Assembly: GCA_900116485.1 (NCBI GenBank)
Contig: FPAX01000001.1
Span: 248,001 to 312,000, forward strand
Origin: Selenomonas sp. GACV-9
GTDB lineage: Bacteria; Bacillota; Negativicutes; Selenomonadales; Selenomonadaceae
Length of the DNA: 64,000 bases
Direction: 5' to 3'
The notes beneath the pieces are model-generated. The model had not been told where the DNA came from, did no database searches, and saw only the letters and a program-made list of their open reading frames with translations. This document shows, in pieces, positions 25,443 through 34,421 of the stretch. The translations under genes were made by a program, and so were the position numbers. Within the stretch, counting starts at the first letter, position 1. Each line of letters begins with the position of its first letter.

Positions 25443-26366
25443 TTATCCCCGCCAGTAGCAGCGCGCATTCTCGCGGTCGCGATGCATCTGCGCGATGAGC
25501 TCCTCCTTGCCCGCGAATTTCTGCTGCTCGCGCAGCTTGCCCAGGAACCGCACCTCGATGACCTGATCGTAGATGTCCTGGCTGAAGTCCTGGATATTGA
25601 CCTCCAGACGTCGGTTGCAGCCTTCGAAGGTCGGATTGTCGCCGATATTGGCAAGGCCGGCATAATGCCTGCCTGCATGGATGACATCACAGGCATAGAC
25701 GCCATTGGGCAGCATCACGCGCTCGTCGGGAATGGCGAGATTGGCCGTTGGGAAGCCCAGCGTGCGTCCGCGCCGGTCGCCATGGATGACCCGGCCGATT
25801 ACCGTGAACGGATAGCCTAAAAAGTCATTGACCGCCTGCAACTCGCCCTTATCAACCAATGCGCGGATGCGCGTGCTGCTGACGGCACGGCCATCGCGCA
25901 GCACGGCCTGGCAGACCTCAGCCTGAAAGCCGTATGCAGGGCCTTCACGCAACAGCTGGCGCTGCGTCCCCCTGCCCTTGGCACCAAAGGTATAGTTTGG
26001 CCCTGTGACCACATAGCGTGGCGCAAAGAGCTGTTGCAGGAGCTCGAGAAATGCTTTGGGGCTCTTGCTGGCAAATTCTTTTGTGAATGGAATCGAAACA
26101 AGCACGTCAACGCCGAGTTCAGCAAGACGCCGCTCGCGCAACAGGTTGTTGCCAATCTGTTTGGGCAGTGCCTGGGGCGCAACGACGGCTAGTGGATGGT
26201 TGCTGAACGTGAAGACAACAGCCGTGCCGTCAATCTCCCGCGCAAGTTCCACGGCCCGCCGGACAATGCTCTGGTGCCCGATGTGCACGCCGTCAAACAT
26301 GCCCAGGGCCACAACAATATTCTTGTATTCTCTGCTCAAAGCTGTCAGCTTCGAGAAAACTCTCAT
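25443..26366 (-). CDS. ribF: Bifunctional riboflavin kinase / FAD synthetase
   Basis: A 307-residue enzyme that converts riboflavin to FMN and then FAD. ATG 26366 follows AGGTGATGTTC. The N-terminal adenylyltransferase domain has GMFDGVHIGHQSIVRRA (about residues 21-37) and VTGPNYTFGAKGRG. The C-terminal kinase domain has GRVIHGDRRGRTLGFPTANL and PNGVYACDV. The usual Firmicute order truB-ribF is interrupted here by the 2.5-kb hybrid kinase gene. Confidence 0.97.
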   Translation of the reverse strand: MRVFSKLTALSREYKNIVVALGMFDGVHIGHQSIVRRAVELAREIDGTAVVFTFSNHPLAVVAPQALPKQIGNNLLRERRLAELGVDVLVSIPFTKEFASKSPKAFLELLQQLFAPRYVVTGPNYTFGAKGRGTQRQLLREGPAYGFQAEVCQAVLRDGRAVSSTRIRALVDKGELQAVNDFLGYPFTVIGRVIHGDRRGRTLGFPTANLAIPDERVMLPNGVYACDVIHAGRHYAGLANIGDNPTFEGCNRRLEVNIQDFSQDIYDQVIEVRFLGKLREQQKFAGKEELIAQMHRDRENARCYWRG

Positions 26367-26426
26367 GAACATCACCTATTACTAAATATTTGCGTCTACT
26401 TATTATACTACACTTATTTCGTTCTG

Positions 26427-28973
26427 TCAGTTCATGTTCATCTCCGTCACATCGGCAATATAGACATAGTAAACATATTCCGTGCCGTTGAACACCTTAT
26501 AACCTACATCAGCCACATGACGGATAGCCCCATCCTTGCGGACGATATCGTAGTCGATGTAGTCAAGGTTTTCCTGGGATTTGCTCTGCTGTTCTTCGAT
26601 GGCCTGCTGTACGGCAAAAACATCCTCCACATGCACCATGGTCTTGAAAGATCCGCCAACAAACTGCATGAATTCCACCGTCGTGGCACAGCCGAAGATC
26701 GCCGCTGTTTCGGGATCTGCATAGATGATCTGTTCATCAAAGCCCGCCCGGTAGACAAAGAATCCGCAGAGGCAGCCAAGCTGCTGGTATTTTTCCCGAA
26801 AGGCCTCAAGGGCATCGTTATGGACATAGCGATTGGTATCGAGCAGCACCATTTCGATGGTATCGTACAGCTTATCCACGTCAAAGGGTTTAGCCACATG
26901 GTCATTCATGCCCGCCAGCACGGCCCGATGCTTATCCTCATCAAAGGCGTTGGCCGTCATCGCAATGATGGGTATCCCTGACTGATAGGGCTCTTTGAGC
27001 TTGCGGATGGTACGCGTTGCCTCATAGCCATTCAGCCGTGGCATCTGGATATCCATGAGTATCAGGTCATAGTCGCCAGGTTTTGAATGTTCCATCTTAT
27101 CTACTGCGTCTACCCCATCTTCGGCATGCTCCACGGTAAAGCCTTTTTCCGTCAGGATGGCCGTAGCGATTTCCGCATTGAGCTCGTTATCCTCGGCTAA
27201 CAGGATGCGCAACCCTTGGAATTTCGTGTAATCCCGCACGGCGTTTTCTTTTGGGCCGGCATGGATCATGATCTTTTCGGTGATGCGGAACGGGAAGGTC
27301 ACCACAAAGGTCGTCCCGACGCCGAGCTTGCTTGTGACCTTGATGGTACCACCGAGCAGATCCACAAGCTCCTTGACGATCAACATGCCAAGGCCTGTAC
27401 CCATGATGCCGCTCTGGGTGGTGGTCTTCTCCCGTGAGAACGCTTCGTAAAGATGCGGCAGGAAATCTTCCGGCATGCCGATGCCCGTGTCGGCTATCGT
27501 GACCTGATAGAGCGCATAGCCTTCCTCATGGGACGGGATTTCCCGGATATCCATGGACACGCTGCCGCCTTCCGGCGTATATTTATAGGCATTGCTGATG
27601 AGATTCAGCATGATTTCCCGGAACTTAGTGAAATCGACGAGCAGGTCTTCATGCTCCACATCGATGGTGTGGGTGAATGTCAGCTTTTTTTCCTTCATCT
27701 GGGCTTCAAATACGGCACAGATTGCCTGGTAGATTTCCCGGGCATTGCCATAGGACTCATCAATCGTCGCCTTACCGCTTTCGATGCGGGCCATTTCGAG
27801 CACATTGTTGATGAGGGACAGTAGAAACTCATTGGAGGCCTGTATCTTTTTCAGATAGTCCCGCACCTGTTCCTTATCGTCAATGTTCTTCTCGATGAGA
27901 TTTGTGAACCCGATGATGGCATTCATGGGCGTGCGGATGTCGTGAGACATATTGAACAGGAAGGCTGTCTTAGCCTTGTTGGCCGCATTCGCCGCATCTT
28001 TGGCGATCTCGAGCTCATCATTGAGTACACGAATCTCTTCGAGCTGTGCCTCCTGGGTCTCATAGGCTTCGGCCAGCTGCCGGCGCCGCTCCTGTATCTC
28101 CTCCTGCTTTTTCTTTTCCTTCGCGACAATCTCGCTGACATCACGGCAGCCATAGAAAAAGGCCACATTGCCGTTCTCGTCGATGATGCGTGAATAGGTT
28201 CCCTGGTAGTAGCAGCGTTTCCCGCATTCATCCATCAACATGAAATCGATCTGATAGAGGTTCCCTGACTGTGTCTTTTCCATCAGCGAATCGATGGCGA
28301 CATCACGCTTGATCCGGGCGCGGTCTTCGGGAACGATATATTTCTCACAGAGATTCTCGATAAAATCCTCATAGGATCCGTTATCGAAGGCGGCCAGCTC
28401 CTCATTGGCATTTTCGGCCTTGCCATCGTTGCGGACAATGCGCAGCTTGTGGTTCACCGCATCGATGATATAGGTGGTCAAGAATTCCTGGGCCAGCACC
28501 TTATACATCTGGCGCTGCAGTTCCAGCCGTTTCTGCTCTGTAACATCTGTGATTATCCCTACAGCCTGCCAGGGATGACCGTCCTTATCCTTGAGCTTGC
28601 GCACGGCGATATGGAACCAACGAGTCACATTATCCTTGCGCCACATACGAAATTCTATATGAAAGACAGCGCCGTGCTCCTGGCATTTATCGACTTCGTC
28701 GACATGCTTAAAAAGACGCCCCCTGTCTTCCGGCAAAACATAATCCATCCAATGTGACATGATTTTGGCAAATTCGGCATCGTCCTCATAGCCGAGCATC
28801 GTTTTGAAGGAATCACTCCAGGACATCTTGACGACATGGCCCTGCGCGTCATAACAGACCTTCCATTTGCCGGAATTGCGTGCTGAATAGAGCACCTCAA
28901 ATGGATTTTCGTTTGCAAGCATATTTAAGAACATATCGCTGTTTTTTTCGATCTTATCATTGAATTTACTCAT
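26427..28973 (-). CDS. PAS-containing hybrid histidine kinase with receiver and C-terminal PAS domain
   Basis: An 848-residue soluble kinase (ATG 28973; weak ribosome site). Domains in order: PAS at about 20-150 ending in VGIITDVTEQK, a second PAS at about 155-285 ending FFYGCRDVSEI, a coiled coil at about 285-335, HisKA with His344 in NMSHDIRTPMN, HATPase_c (DTGIGM, GTGLGMLIVKELV), a receiver with Asp641 in DLILMDIQMPRLNG and Lys in HVAKPFDVD, and then a third PAS domain (about 720-848, ending YVYIADVTEM). A PAS domain after the receiver is unusual. It lies between truB and ribF, and has no adjacent response regulator. It shares its core with the kinase at 8204-10330. Confidence 0.92.
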   Translation of the reverse strand: MSKFNDKIEKNSDMFLNMLANENPFEVLYSARNSGKWKVCYDAQGHVVKMSWSDSFKTMLGYEDDAEFAKIMSHWMDYVLPEDRGRLFKHVDEVDKCQEHGAVFHIEFRMWRKDNVTRWFHIAVRKLKDKDGHPWQAVGIITDVTEQKRLELQRQMYKVLAQEFLTTYIIDAVNHKLRIVRNDGKAENANEELAAFDNGSYEDFIENLCEKYIVPEDRARIKRDVAIDSLMEKTQSGNLYQIDFMLMDECGKRCYYQGTYSRIIDENGNVAFFYGCRDVSEIVAKEKKKQEEIQERRRQLAEAYETQEAQLEEIRVLNDELEIAKDAANAANKAKTAFLFNMSHDIRTPMNAIIGFTNLIEKNIDDKEQVRDYLKKIQASNEFLLSLINNVLEMARIESGKATIDESYGNAREIYQAICAVFEAQMKEKKLTFTHTIDVEHEDLLVDFTKFREIMLNLISNAYKYTPEGGSVSMDIREIPSHEEGYALYQVTIADTGIGMPEDFLPHLYEAFSREKTTTQSGIMGTGLGMLIVKELVDLLGGTIKVTSKLGVGTTFVVTFPFRITEKIMIHAGPKENAVRDYTKFQGLRILLAEDNELNAEIATAILTEKGFTVEHAEDGVDAVDKMEHSKPGDYDLILMDIQMPRLNGYEATRTIRKLKEPYQSGIPIIAMTANAFDEDKHRAVLAGMNDHVAKPFDVDKLYDTIEMVLLDTNRYVHNDALEAFREKYQQLGCLCGFFVYRAGFDEQIIYADPETAAIFGCATTVEFMQFVGGSFKTMVHVEDVFAVQQAIEEQQSKSQENLDYIDYDIVRKDGAIRHVADVGYKVFNGTEYVYYVYIADVTEMNMN

Positions 28974-29066
28974 GATTCTGCCCATCCCATTGCCATAGAA
29001 CTATTCCTGTCATGCTTTCTATAGGAAAAAATTAGACAAAAAAGGCAAAATTCCTTTTGCGGACAC

Positions 29067-29099
29067 AAAAAAGCCCCGTATCCTTTGGGATACGAGGCT
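29067..29099 (-). terminator. Intrinsic terminator of the nusA-truB operon
   Basis: On the minus strand AGCCTCGTATCC and GGATACGGGGCT form a stem with loop CAAA, followed by TTTTTTG, just past the truB stop. Confidence 0.9.
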
Positions 29100-29104
29100 A
29101 ATAT

Positions 29105-30013
29105 TTATGGTTTGAGCACCTTGACGGGCACCACTTCCATATTTGACCGGTCAAACCGGCCGATGCCGATAAATCTATCCTCAGCATAGACTTTCAGCGT
29201 ATCACTTTGCGGGATACGCTGGCGCTCACCGGTGGATAGGCCGTTGCAGAAGGCCTTTTCACGCCGGGGATTCAAGTCATAGCGCTCCAGATGGCTGAGG
29301 AAATCTGACGGGGCAAGCAAAGCGCTGGCGCCTTGTCCCTTGAGTTCCTCGAGGGTCAAGGCGTCTTCAAGCGCAAAGTCACCGACGCGGCGGCGCACGA
29401 GAAAGGCCATCGTCGCCGGAATGCCAAGGGCTGCACCGATATCTACGCAGAGACTGCGGATATAGGTGCCCTTGGAGCAGTCCGTGTCGATAAGTAGCGT
29501 ATCATCACGACGCGCCAAAAGCTCGAGCCGATGGATGATTACTTCACGGGACGGCATGTCAACAGCCTTACCCTCACGCAGCAGGTCACAGGCCCGGCGG
29601 CCGCCAATCTTGATGGCCGAGTGGGCTGGCGGCACCTGGGTGATATGGCCGCGGAATCTTGCCAGCGCCGATTCGATCTCGTCAGCAGCTGGCAGTGTGA
29701 AATCCGCCAGGGATTCGATGACCTCGCCCGTGTCGTCACCGCTATCCGTGGCGATGCCGAACTTGACCTCAGCGCGGTACGTCTTGTCCGCCAGCTCCAG
29801 ATACTCAATCAGACGGGTAGATGCCCCCACCGCCACTGGCAGGACACCGGCAGCCGCCGGATCGAGCGTCCCCGCATGACCGACGCGCTTGACATGCAGC
29901 ACGCGCCGCACAAAGCCGATGACATCATGCGAAGTCATGCCAGGGGGCTTCAGGACGTTGAGAAAACCGCCGATGTCGGGAATGACCGGCGCTGCCGGCT
30001 TCATCTCCGTCAT
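29105..30013 (-). CDS. truB: tRNA pseudouridine-55 synthase
   Basis: A 302-residue enzyme that makes pseudouridine 55 in the T loop of tRNAs. The catalytic Asp51 lies in VGHAGTLDPAAAGVLPVA. Other family blocks are LNVLKPPGMTSHDVIGFVR, KTYRAEVKFGIATDSGDDTG and QVPPAHSAIKIGGRRACD. The C-terminus carries a PUA-like domain. It overlaps the nrnA stop by 4 nt (ATGA). A TTGACCGGTCAA palindrome (29143-29154) lies inside its last codons, one of the few copies in coding sequence. Confidence 0.97.
   Translation of the reverse strand: MTEMKPAAPVIPDIGGFLNVLKPPGMTSHDVIGFVRRVLHVKRVGHAGTLDPAAAGVLPVAVGASTRLIEYLELADKTYRAEVKFGIATDSGDDTGEVIESLADFTLPAADEIESALARFRGHITQVPPAHSAIKIGGRRACDLLREGKAVDMPSREVIIHRLELLARRDDTLLIDTDCSKGTYIRSLCVDIGAALGIPATMAFLVRRRVGDFALEDALTLEELKGQGASALLAPSDFLSHLERYDLNPRREKAFCNGLSTGERQRIPQSDTLKVYAEDRFIGIGRFDRSNMEVVPVKVLKP
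29143..29154. repeat. TTGAC-NN-GTCAA palindrome inside truB
   Basis: An exact TTGACCGGTCAA copy within the last 20 codons of truB, about 45 bp before the terminator. A near-match, ATGACCGGTCAA, lies in the AsmA-like gene at 20036-20047. Confidence 0.8.
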
Positions 30014-30960
30014 GCCTGCGGCTCCAAGGCGTCAGCAATGGCCGCCAGCAGTGCTGCCTTGGCCTCAGCGAAGGGTTTTGCAATCGAGCAGCCAGCCGCG
30101 CGTACATGGCCGCCACCGCCAAACTGCGTGGCGATCTTTGTGACGTCCATTCCCTTTGAGCGCATGCTCACACGGCAGCTGTCCTTTTCTTTCTCCTTGA
30201 GCACCACCGCCAGCTCTGTCCCCTCGACCTTGCGGATCATATCGACCAGCCCTTCGGCCGATCCGATATTCTCCAGCGTGGCAAAGTCAAGGAATACGCC
30301 GACCATGCGGCCATCATGGAATAGCTCCATATGCTGCAGGGCATCCGCCAGGCCTTTGAGGCTTTCATATGGACGGCGTTCGAGCCCCTCCGAGATGAGG
30401 TTTGGCTCGGCGCCTGCTGCCAAGAGCTCAGCGCCAGCGCGCAGCGTCGCCGGTGTCGTATTGGAGTAGCGGAACCAGCCCGAGTCAGTTGCCAGGCCTG
30501 TATAGAGGCACATGGCGCAGTCGCGGCTGAAAGTTCCGTTCATTTCCTTTATCAGCTGATAGATGATTTCTGCGGTTGCCGCACAGGTTCCATCGAGATA
30601 GAGCTTATCGGCAGCACCATCGTTGGTGATATGGTGATCGATATTGAGGACTTCGGCTTTGACCACATCCTTTACCATACCGATGCGGTCAAGGCTCACA
30701 TCGAGCGCGACGAGTACGTCGGCTGCAATGCTCTGCCCTTCTTCCGGCTTCCCTAAAAGCTCATATCCCGGCAACATATCAAATATTGCCGGGATATCAT
30801 CATCGATGAGAACCTGCGCGTCCTTGCCTAAGCCCTTGAGGAAGTGCATCAAACCCAGGGACGAGCCGATGGCATCGCCATCGGGATTCGTGTGGGCTGT
30901 GATGACCACCTTTTGTGCCGCGGACAGGACAGCCGCAGTTTCCCTCAATGAAATTTTCAT
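30010..30960 (-). CDS. nrnA: Bifunctional oligoribonuclease / PAP phosphatase NrnA
   Basis: A 316-residue DHH-DHHA1 phosphoesterase that degrades nano-RNA and dephosphorylates 3'-phosphoadenosine 5'-phosphate. The metal motifs are TAHTNPDGDAIGSS (His23, Asp27, Asp29), VALDVSLDRIG, and NIDHHITND. The C-terminal DHHA1 domain has the FGGGGHVRAAG substrate loop. The gene lies between rbfA and truB, its standard place in Firmicutes, with a 6-bp gap to rbfA and an overlap with truB. Confidence 0.95.
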   Translation of the reverse strand: MKISLRETAAVLSAAQKVVITAHTNPDGDAIGSSLGLMHFLKGLGKDAQVLIDDDIPAIFDMLPGYELLGKPEEGQSIAADVLVALDVSLDRIGMVKDVVKAEVLNIDHHITNDGAADKLYLDGTCAATAEIIYQLIKEMNGTFSRDCAMCLYTGLATDSGWFRYSNTTPATLRAGAELLAAGAEPNLISEGLERRPYESLKGLADALQHMELFHDGRMVGVFLDFATLENIGSAEGLVDMIRKVEGTELAVVLKEKEKDSCRVSMRSKGMDVTKIATQFGGGGHVRAAGCSIAKPFAEAKAALLAAIADALEPQA

Positions 30961-30966
30961 ATGTGT

Positions 30967-31347
30967 TTATTGCTCCTCATCCGAATGCTTGCCGTTAGCT
31001 TCCTCTTCTGCCTTGATCTTCAGCAGCAGTTCCTGGATATGGGCGCTGTAGTCCAGCGACTTATCCAGCTCAAAGGAAAGCTCCGGCGTAAAGCGCAGGC
31101 GGATGCGTTTGCCGATCTCGCGGCGGATGAAACCGAGGCTGTTCGTAAGCCCTGTCCAGCAATCCTTGACCTGCTGCTCACTGCCCATGAGGCTCACGTA
31201 AATCTTGGCCTCACGGAGGTCACCCGTGCATTCCACCGAGGTGACCGTAACGAATCCGATGCGCGGATCCTTCAGTTCACGCAGGATGATCTGGCTGATT
31301 TCCTGCTTCATAAGCTCCTGGACTTTTTCTACCCGAAGCTGACTCAT
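30967..31347 (-). CDS. rbfA: Ribosome-binding factor A
   Basis: A 126-residue KH-fold protein needed for 30S maturation and 16S 5'-end processing. ATG 31347 is placed 9 nt after AGGAGG; a closer in-frame ATG at 31353 is possible. Diagnostic segments are RVEKVQELMKQEISQIIL, DPRIGFVTVTSVECTGDLREAKIYVSLMG split across the N-terminal half, and the helix ending GFIRREIGKRIRLRFTPEL. It follows infB by 29 bp. Confidence 0.96.
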   Translation of the reverse strand: MSQLRVEKVQELMKQEISQIILRELKDPRIGFVTVTSVECTGDLREAKIYVSLMGSEQQVKDCWTGLTNSLGFIRREIGKRIRLRFTPELSFELDKSLDYSAHIQELLLKIKAEEEANGKHSDEEQ

Positions 31348-31381
31348 CGGCATTCGCCTCCTTTATGTAAACGATAAATCA

Positions 31382-33787
31382 TCAATCTTCTTGCTCAGCC
31401 TTAGCTTTGGCCTCAGCCTGGGCCTTGCGTTTCTCGGCAGCAGCCTTGTTGGCCTCAGCGATAGACGTAGCAATCTCCTCCATCGTGTAAGCCTCGATGA
31501 TATCGCCTTCCTTGAAGTCACGGAAATCGACAATCGAGATACCGCACTCATAGCCTTCGCGGACTTCCTTGACCTCATCCTTGAAGCGGCGCAGCGAATC
31601 GATTTCGCCATCGAAGACTTCGATGTTGTCACGAATGATGCGGATCTTGGAGTTGTTGCAGATCTTACCTTCGAGGACGTAGGAACCAGCAACGAGAGCC
31701 TTCGAGAACTTCATGACCTGACGGATTTCGACGCGGCCCTGGACGACCTCTTTGTACTTCGGTTTGAGCATGCCGCTCATAGCGTCCTTCACATCGTTGA
31801 GGGCATCGTAGATGACGCGGTAAGTGCGAATGTCCACATCCTCGTTGTCAGCGACCTTGCGGGCATTGGCATCCGGACGGACGTTGAAGGCAATGATAAT
31901 AGCATTGGCAGCCGAAGCCAGCATGACATCGGACTCGTTAACGGCACCGACACCGGAGTGTACGATGGAAACGCGGACCTCGTCGTTCTTGTTGAGCTTC
32001 AAGAGCGAACCGCAGAGTGCCTCGACAGAACCCTGAACGTCAGCTTTGACCACGATGTTGAGATCCTTGATCTCGCCTTCCTGGATCTGCTGGAACAGAG
32101 CATCCAGGGATACCTTCTTGCTCTTCATGAGCTGGTTGCGCTCGCGCTCGACACGGGCCTCGGCGATGCTGCGGGCCTGTTTCTCCTCGAGGACTGCCAG
32201 GATATCCCCGGCAGCCGGAACATCGTTGAGACCAAGGATCTCAACTGGTACCGACGGACCAGCCTTCTTGACGTTGTTGCCGCGGTCATCAATCATGGCA
32301 CGAACCTTACCATAAGTCGTGCCGCAAACGATGGAATCACCGATGCGCAGCGTACCGCTCTGAACCAGGACCGTTGCTACCGTACCACGGCCCTTATCGA
32401 GTTTTGCCTCGATGATGACGCCGCGAGCCTCACGGTTCGGATTTGCCTTGAGCTCTTCGACTTCGGCGACGAGCAGGACGTTTTCGAGCAGATCATCGAT
32501 ACCCATCTGTTTCTTAGCCGAAACCGGAACCATGATGGTATCCCCGCCGTATTCCTCCGGTACGAGGCCATGCTCCATGAGTTCCTGTTTGACGTGATCC
32601 GGATTAGCGCCCGGTTTATCAATCTTGTTGATGGCCACGATGATAGGAACCTCAGCGGATTTGGCATGGTTGATCGCCTCGATGGTCTGCGGCATGACAC
32701 CGTCGTCTGCAGCGACTACGAGGATAGCGATATCCGTAATCTGCGCACCGCGGGCACGCATAGCCGTGAAGGCCTCATGACCCGGCGTATCGAGGAAGAC
32801 AATCTTCTTGCCCGAGCAGTTGACCTGATAAGCACCGATGTGCTGCGTGATACCGCCAGCCTCGTGGGTCTGCACGTGCGTATTGCGGATGCAGTCGAGG
32901 AGCGACGTCTTACCGTGGTCAACGTGACCCATGACCGTTACTACCGGCGGACGAAGTTTCAGGGATTTCGGATCGTCCTCAATCTCTGGGATTTCCGTCG
33001 GGTCTACATCTGGCGGCAGTTCCTCACAGGTAACGCCGAACTCCGAAGCAACAAGAGCTGCCGTATCGAAGTCGATTTCCTGGTTGATGGTAGCCATTAC
33101 GCCCATCATGAAGAGCTTCTTGACGACTTCAGCTGCCGTGTAGCTCATCTTCGATGCCAGGTCTTTTACCGCGATGCTTTCCGGCAGCTTGATGTGCTTC
33201 GGACGAGCAATCTCGACCTTCGGTGCCTGCTGCTGATTGCCTCCACGGCGATTGTTACGGCCATTGCGGCGGTTGTTGCGATCGTTGCGGTCATTACGCT
33301 CATTGCGATTGTTGTTGCGGTTATTGCGATCGTTGCGGCCACCATTGCCACGGCCGTTGCGATCGTTGCGATCATTGCGGCCGCCGCGCTCGTTACGGTC
33401 GTTGTTGCGTCCGCCACGATTGTTGTTGTTATGGTCGTTGTGGCTGCTGCCACCGTTGTTGTTGTGATTTGCCGACCGGTTCTGGCTGCCTTCCGTACGG
33501 CTGCCGCCATTGTTGTTATGGTGCTGGCTGCCATTGCTGCCATGATGATTGTGGTCGTTATGGGAATTGTTCTGTTTTTCCACGCGATTTTCCTGTGCCT
33601 TCGGCTGCTCTTTCTTTGCCGGCGCAGCTTTCTTCTCGAAATGTGCCTTGACGGTGTTGCGTTCCTCGTCACCGACGCTGCTCAGATGATTGGCCACTTT
33701 GAAGTTGCCCTTCTTCAGGATATCCAGGACAACCTTGCTCTCCGTATGGAATTCTTTTGCCAATTCAAAAACTCTGTATTTGGACAT
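31382..33787 (-). CDS. infB: Translation initiation factor IF-2
   Basis: An 801-residue GTPase that places initiator tRNA on the ribosome. The GTP-binding motif GHVDHGKTS lies at about 287-295, followed by DTPGHEAF and [10 protein letters not shown]. An IF2-N domain is at the extreme N-terminus ([13 protein letters not shown]) and again before the G domain ([22 protein letters not shown]). Between them, residues about 70-187 are low complexity: Asn, Gly, His, then a strongly repetitive Arg-Asn-Asp tract. That tract is much more Asn/Arg-rich than the usual Ala/Glu/Lys linker. Domains II-IV are complete. Confidence 0.98.
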   Translation of the reverse strand: MSKYRVFELAKEFHTESKVVLDILKKGNFKVANHLSSVGDEERNTVKAHFEKKAAPAKKEQPKAQENRVEKQNNSHNDHNHHGSNGSQHHNNNGGSRTEGSQNRSANHNNNGGSSHNDHNNNNRGGRNNDRNERGGRNDRNDRNGRGNGGRNDRNNRNNNRNERNDRNDRNNRRNGRNNRRGGNQQQAPKVEIARPKHIKLPESIAVKDLASKMSYTAAEVVKKLFMMGVMATINQEIDFDTAALVASEFGVTCEELPPDVDPTEIPEIEDDPKSLKLRPPVVTVMGHVDHGKTSLLDCIRNTHVQTHEAGGITQHIGAYQVNCSGKKIVFLDTPGHEAFTAMRARGAQITDIAILVVAADDGVMPQTIEAINHAKSAEVPIIVAINKIDKPGANPDHVKQELMEHGLVPEEYGGDTIMVPVSAKKQMGIDDLLENVLLVAEVEELKANPNREARGVIIEAKLDKGRGTVATVLVQSGTLRIGDSIVCGTTYGKVRAMIDDRGNNVKKAGPSVPVEILGLNDVPAAGDILAVLEEKQARSIAEARVERERNQLMKSKKVSLDALFQQIQEGEIKDLNIVVKADVQGSVEALCGSLLKLNKNDEVRVSIVHSGVGAVNESDVMLASAANAIIIAFNVRPDANARKVADNEDVDIRTYRVIYDALNDVKDAMSGMLKPKYKEVVQGRVEIRQVMKFSKALVAGSYVLEGKICNNSKIRIIRDNIEVFDGEIDSLRRFKDEVKEVREGYECGISIVDFRDFKEGDIIEAYTMEEIATSIAEANKAAAEKRKAQAEAKAKAEQED

Positions 33788-33806
33788 CGATCTACCCCCG
33801 ATTATA

Positions 33807-34127
33807 TCATAGCGATTCCTCCATCAACTGGTGCAGTTTCTTGGCAAAGCCCGCATCCGTCAGCGCTGCTGCGGCGCGGTATTCCTTGCCGAGGCAGGAG
33901 CCGAGCATCTCCCGGTCCAGCCCCTCTGCATAGGGAACCTTATATTTCTCAGCTAAACCTTTATAGGTCTTTTTCGATTCATCAGCGGCATCTGTCGCGA
34001 CAAGCAGATATACTGCCTGTTTTTTCTTCATCGCCTGCTCGACGGCAAAGGCACCAGAAACGATCCGGCGCGCCCGCTGAGCCATGCTCAGAAGATTCGT
34101 GATGCGCTGTTCTTTGGTAAATGCCAT
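33807..34127 (-). CDS. ylxQ: L7Ae-family ribosomal protein YlxQ
   Basis: A 106-residue RNA-binding protein of the L7Ae/L30e family, encoded in the nusA-infB operon of most Firmicutes. ATG 34127 is 6 nt after AGAGGA; an ATG at 34133 overlaps the ylxR stop. The sequence [28 protein letters not shown] is split between the first helix and the strand. [14 protein letters not shown] and the glycine-containing [16 protein letters not shown] segment match the family. Confidence 0.93.
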   Translation of the reverse strand: MAFTKEQRITNLLSMAQRARRIVSGAFAVEQAMKKKQAVYLLVATDAADESKKTYKGLAEKYKVPYAEGLDREMLGSCLGKEYRAAAALTDAGFAKKLHQLMEESL

Positions 34128-34129
34128 GG

Positions 34130-34420
34130 TCATTCCTCTGTCTTCGCCGTTACCTCCAGCGCCTGCAGCTGCTGCGCCAGCGCTTCGTAAACGGCAGGAT
34201 CGATAGCATTCTTGAAGGAACGCTCGAGGCCCCGGCTCTTACGAGCGGCCTCAAAGCACTCCTGTTTTGGACAGATATAGGCGCCGCGGCCGGCTTTCTT
34301 GCCCGTGGTATCCACAGAATACTCGCCTTCCGGACTGCGCACGATACGAATCAGTTCCTTTTTCGGATGGCTTTCCTGGCAGCCCAGGCACATCCGCTGG
34401 GGAATTTTCCTCGTCTTCAA
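34130..34420 (-). CDS. ylxR: YlxR family RNA-binding protein (DUF448)
   Basis: A 96-residue protein. TTG 34420 is chosen because AAGGTGA lies just upstream and family members begin MKTRKIPxRMC. The core has RKIPQRMCLGCQE, KKELIRIVRSPEGE, GKKAGRGAYICPKQECFEAARK, as in YlxR/RnpM proteins, which bind RNA and have been tied to RNase P in some species. It overlaps neither neighbour with this start and follows nusA by one base. Confidence 0.93.
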   Translation of the reverse strand: MKTRKIPQRMCLGCQESHPKKELIRIVRSPEGEYSVDTTGKKAGRGAYICPKQECFEAARKSRGLERSFKNAIDPAVYEALAQQLQALEVTAKTEE

Positions 34421-34421
34421 A

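Noticed and set aside
33237..33540. Possible CRISPR-like or tandem DNA repeat
   Set aside because: The near-repeats of cgttgcg-type words are codons of the Asn/Arg/Asp tract of IF-2. There are no uniform repeats and spacers.
31391..34102. A 903-codon open frame antisense to infB
   Set aside because: It is the complement of a GC-biased coding sequence with low-complexity repeats. The infB protein is unmistakable, and the antisense product has no family features.
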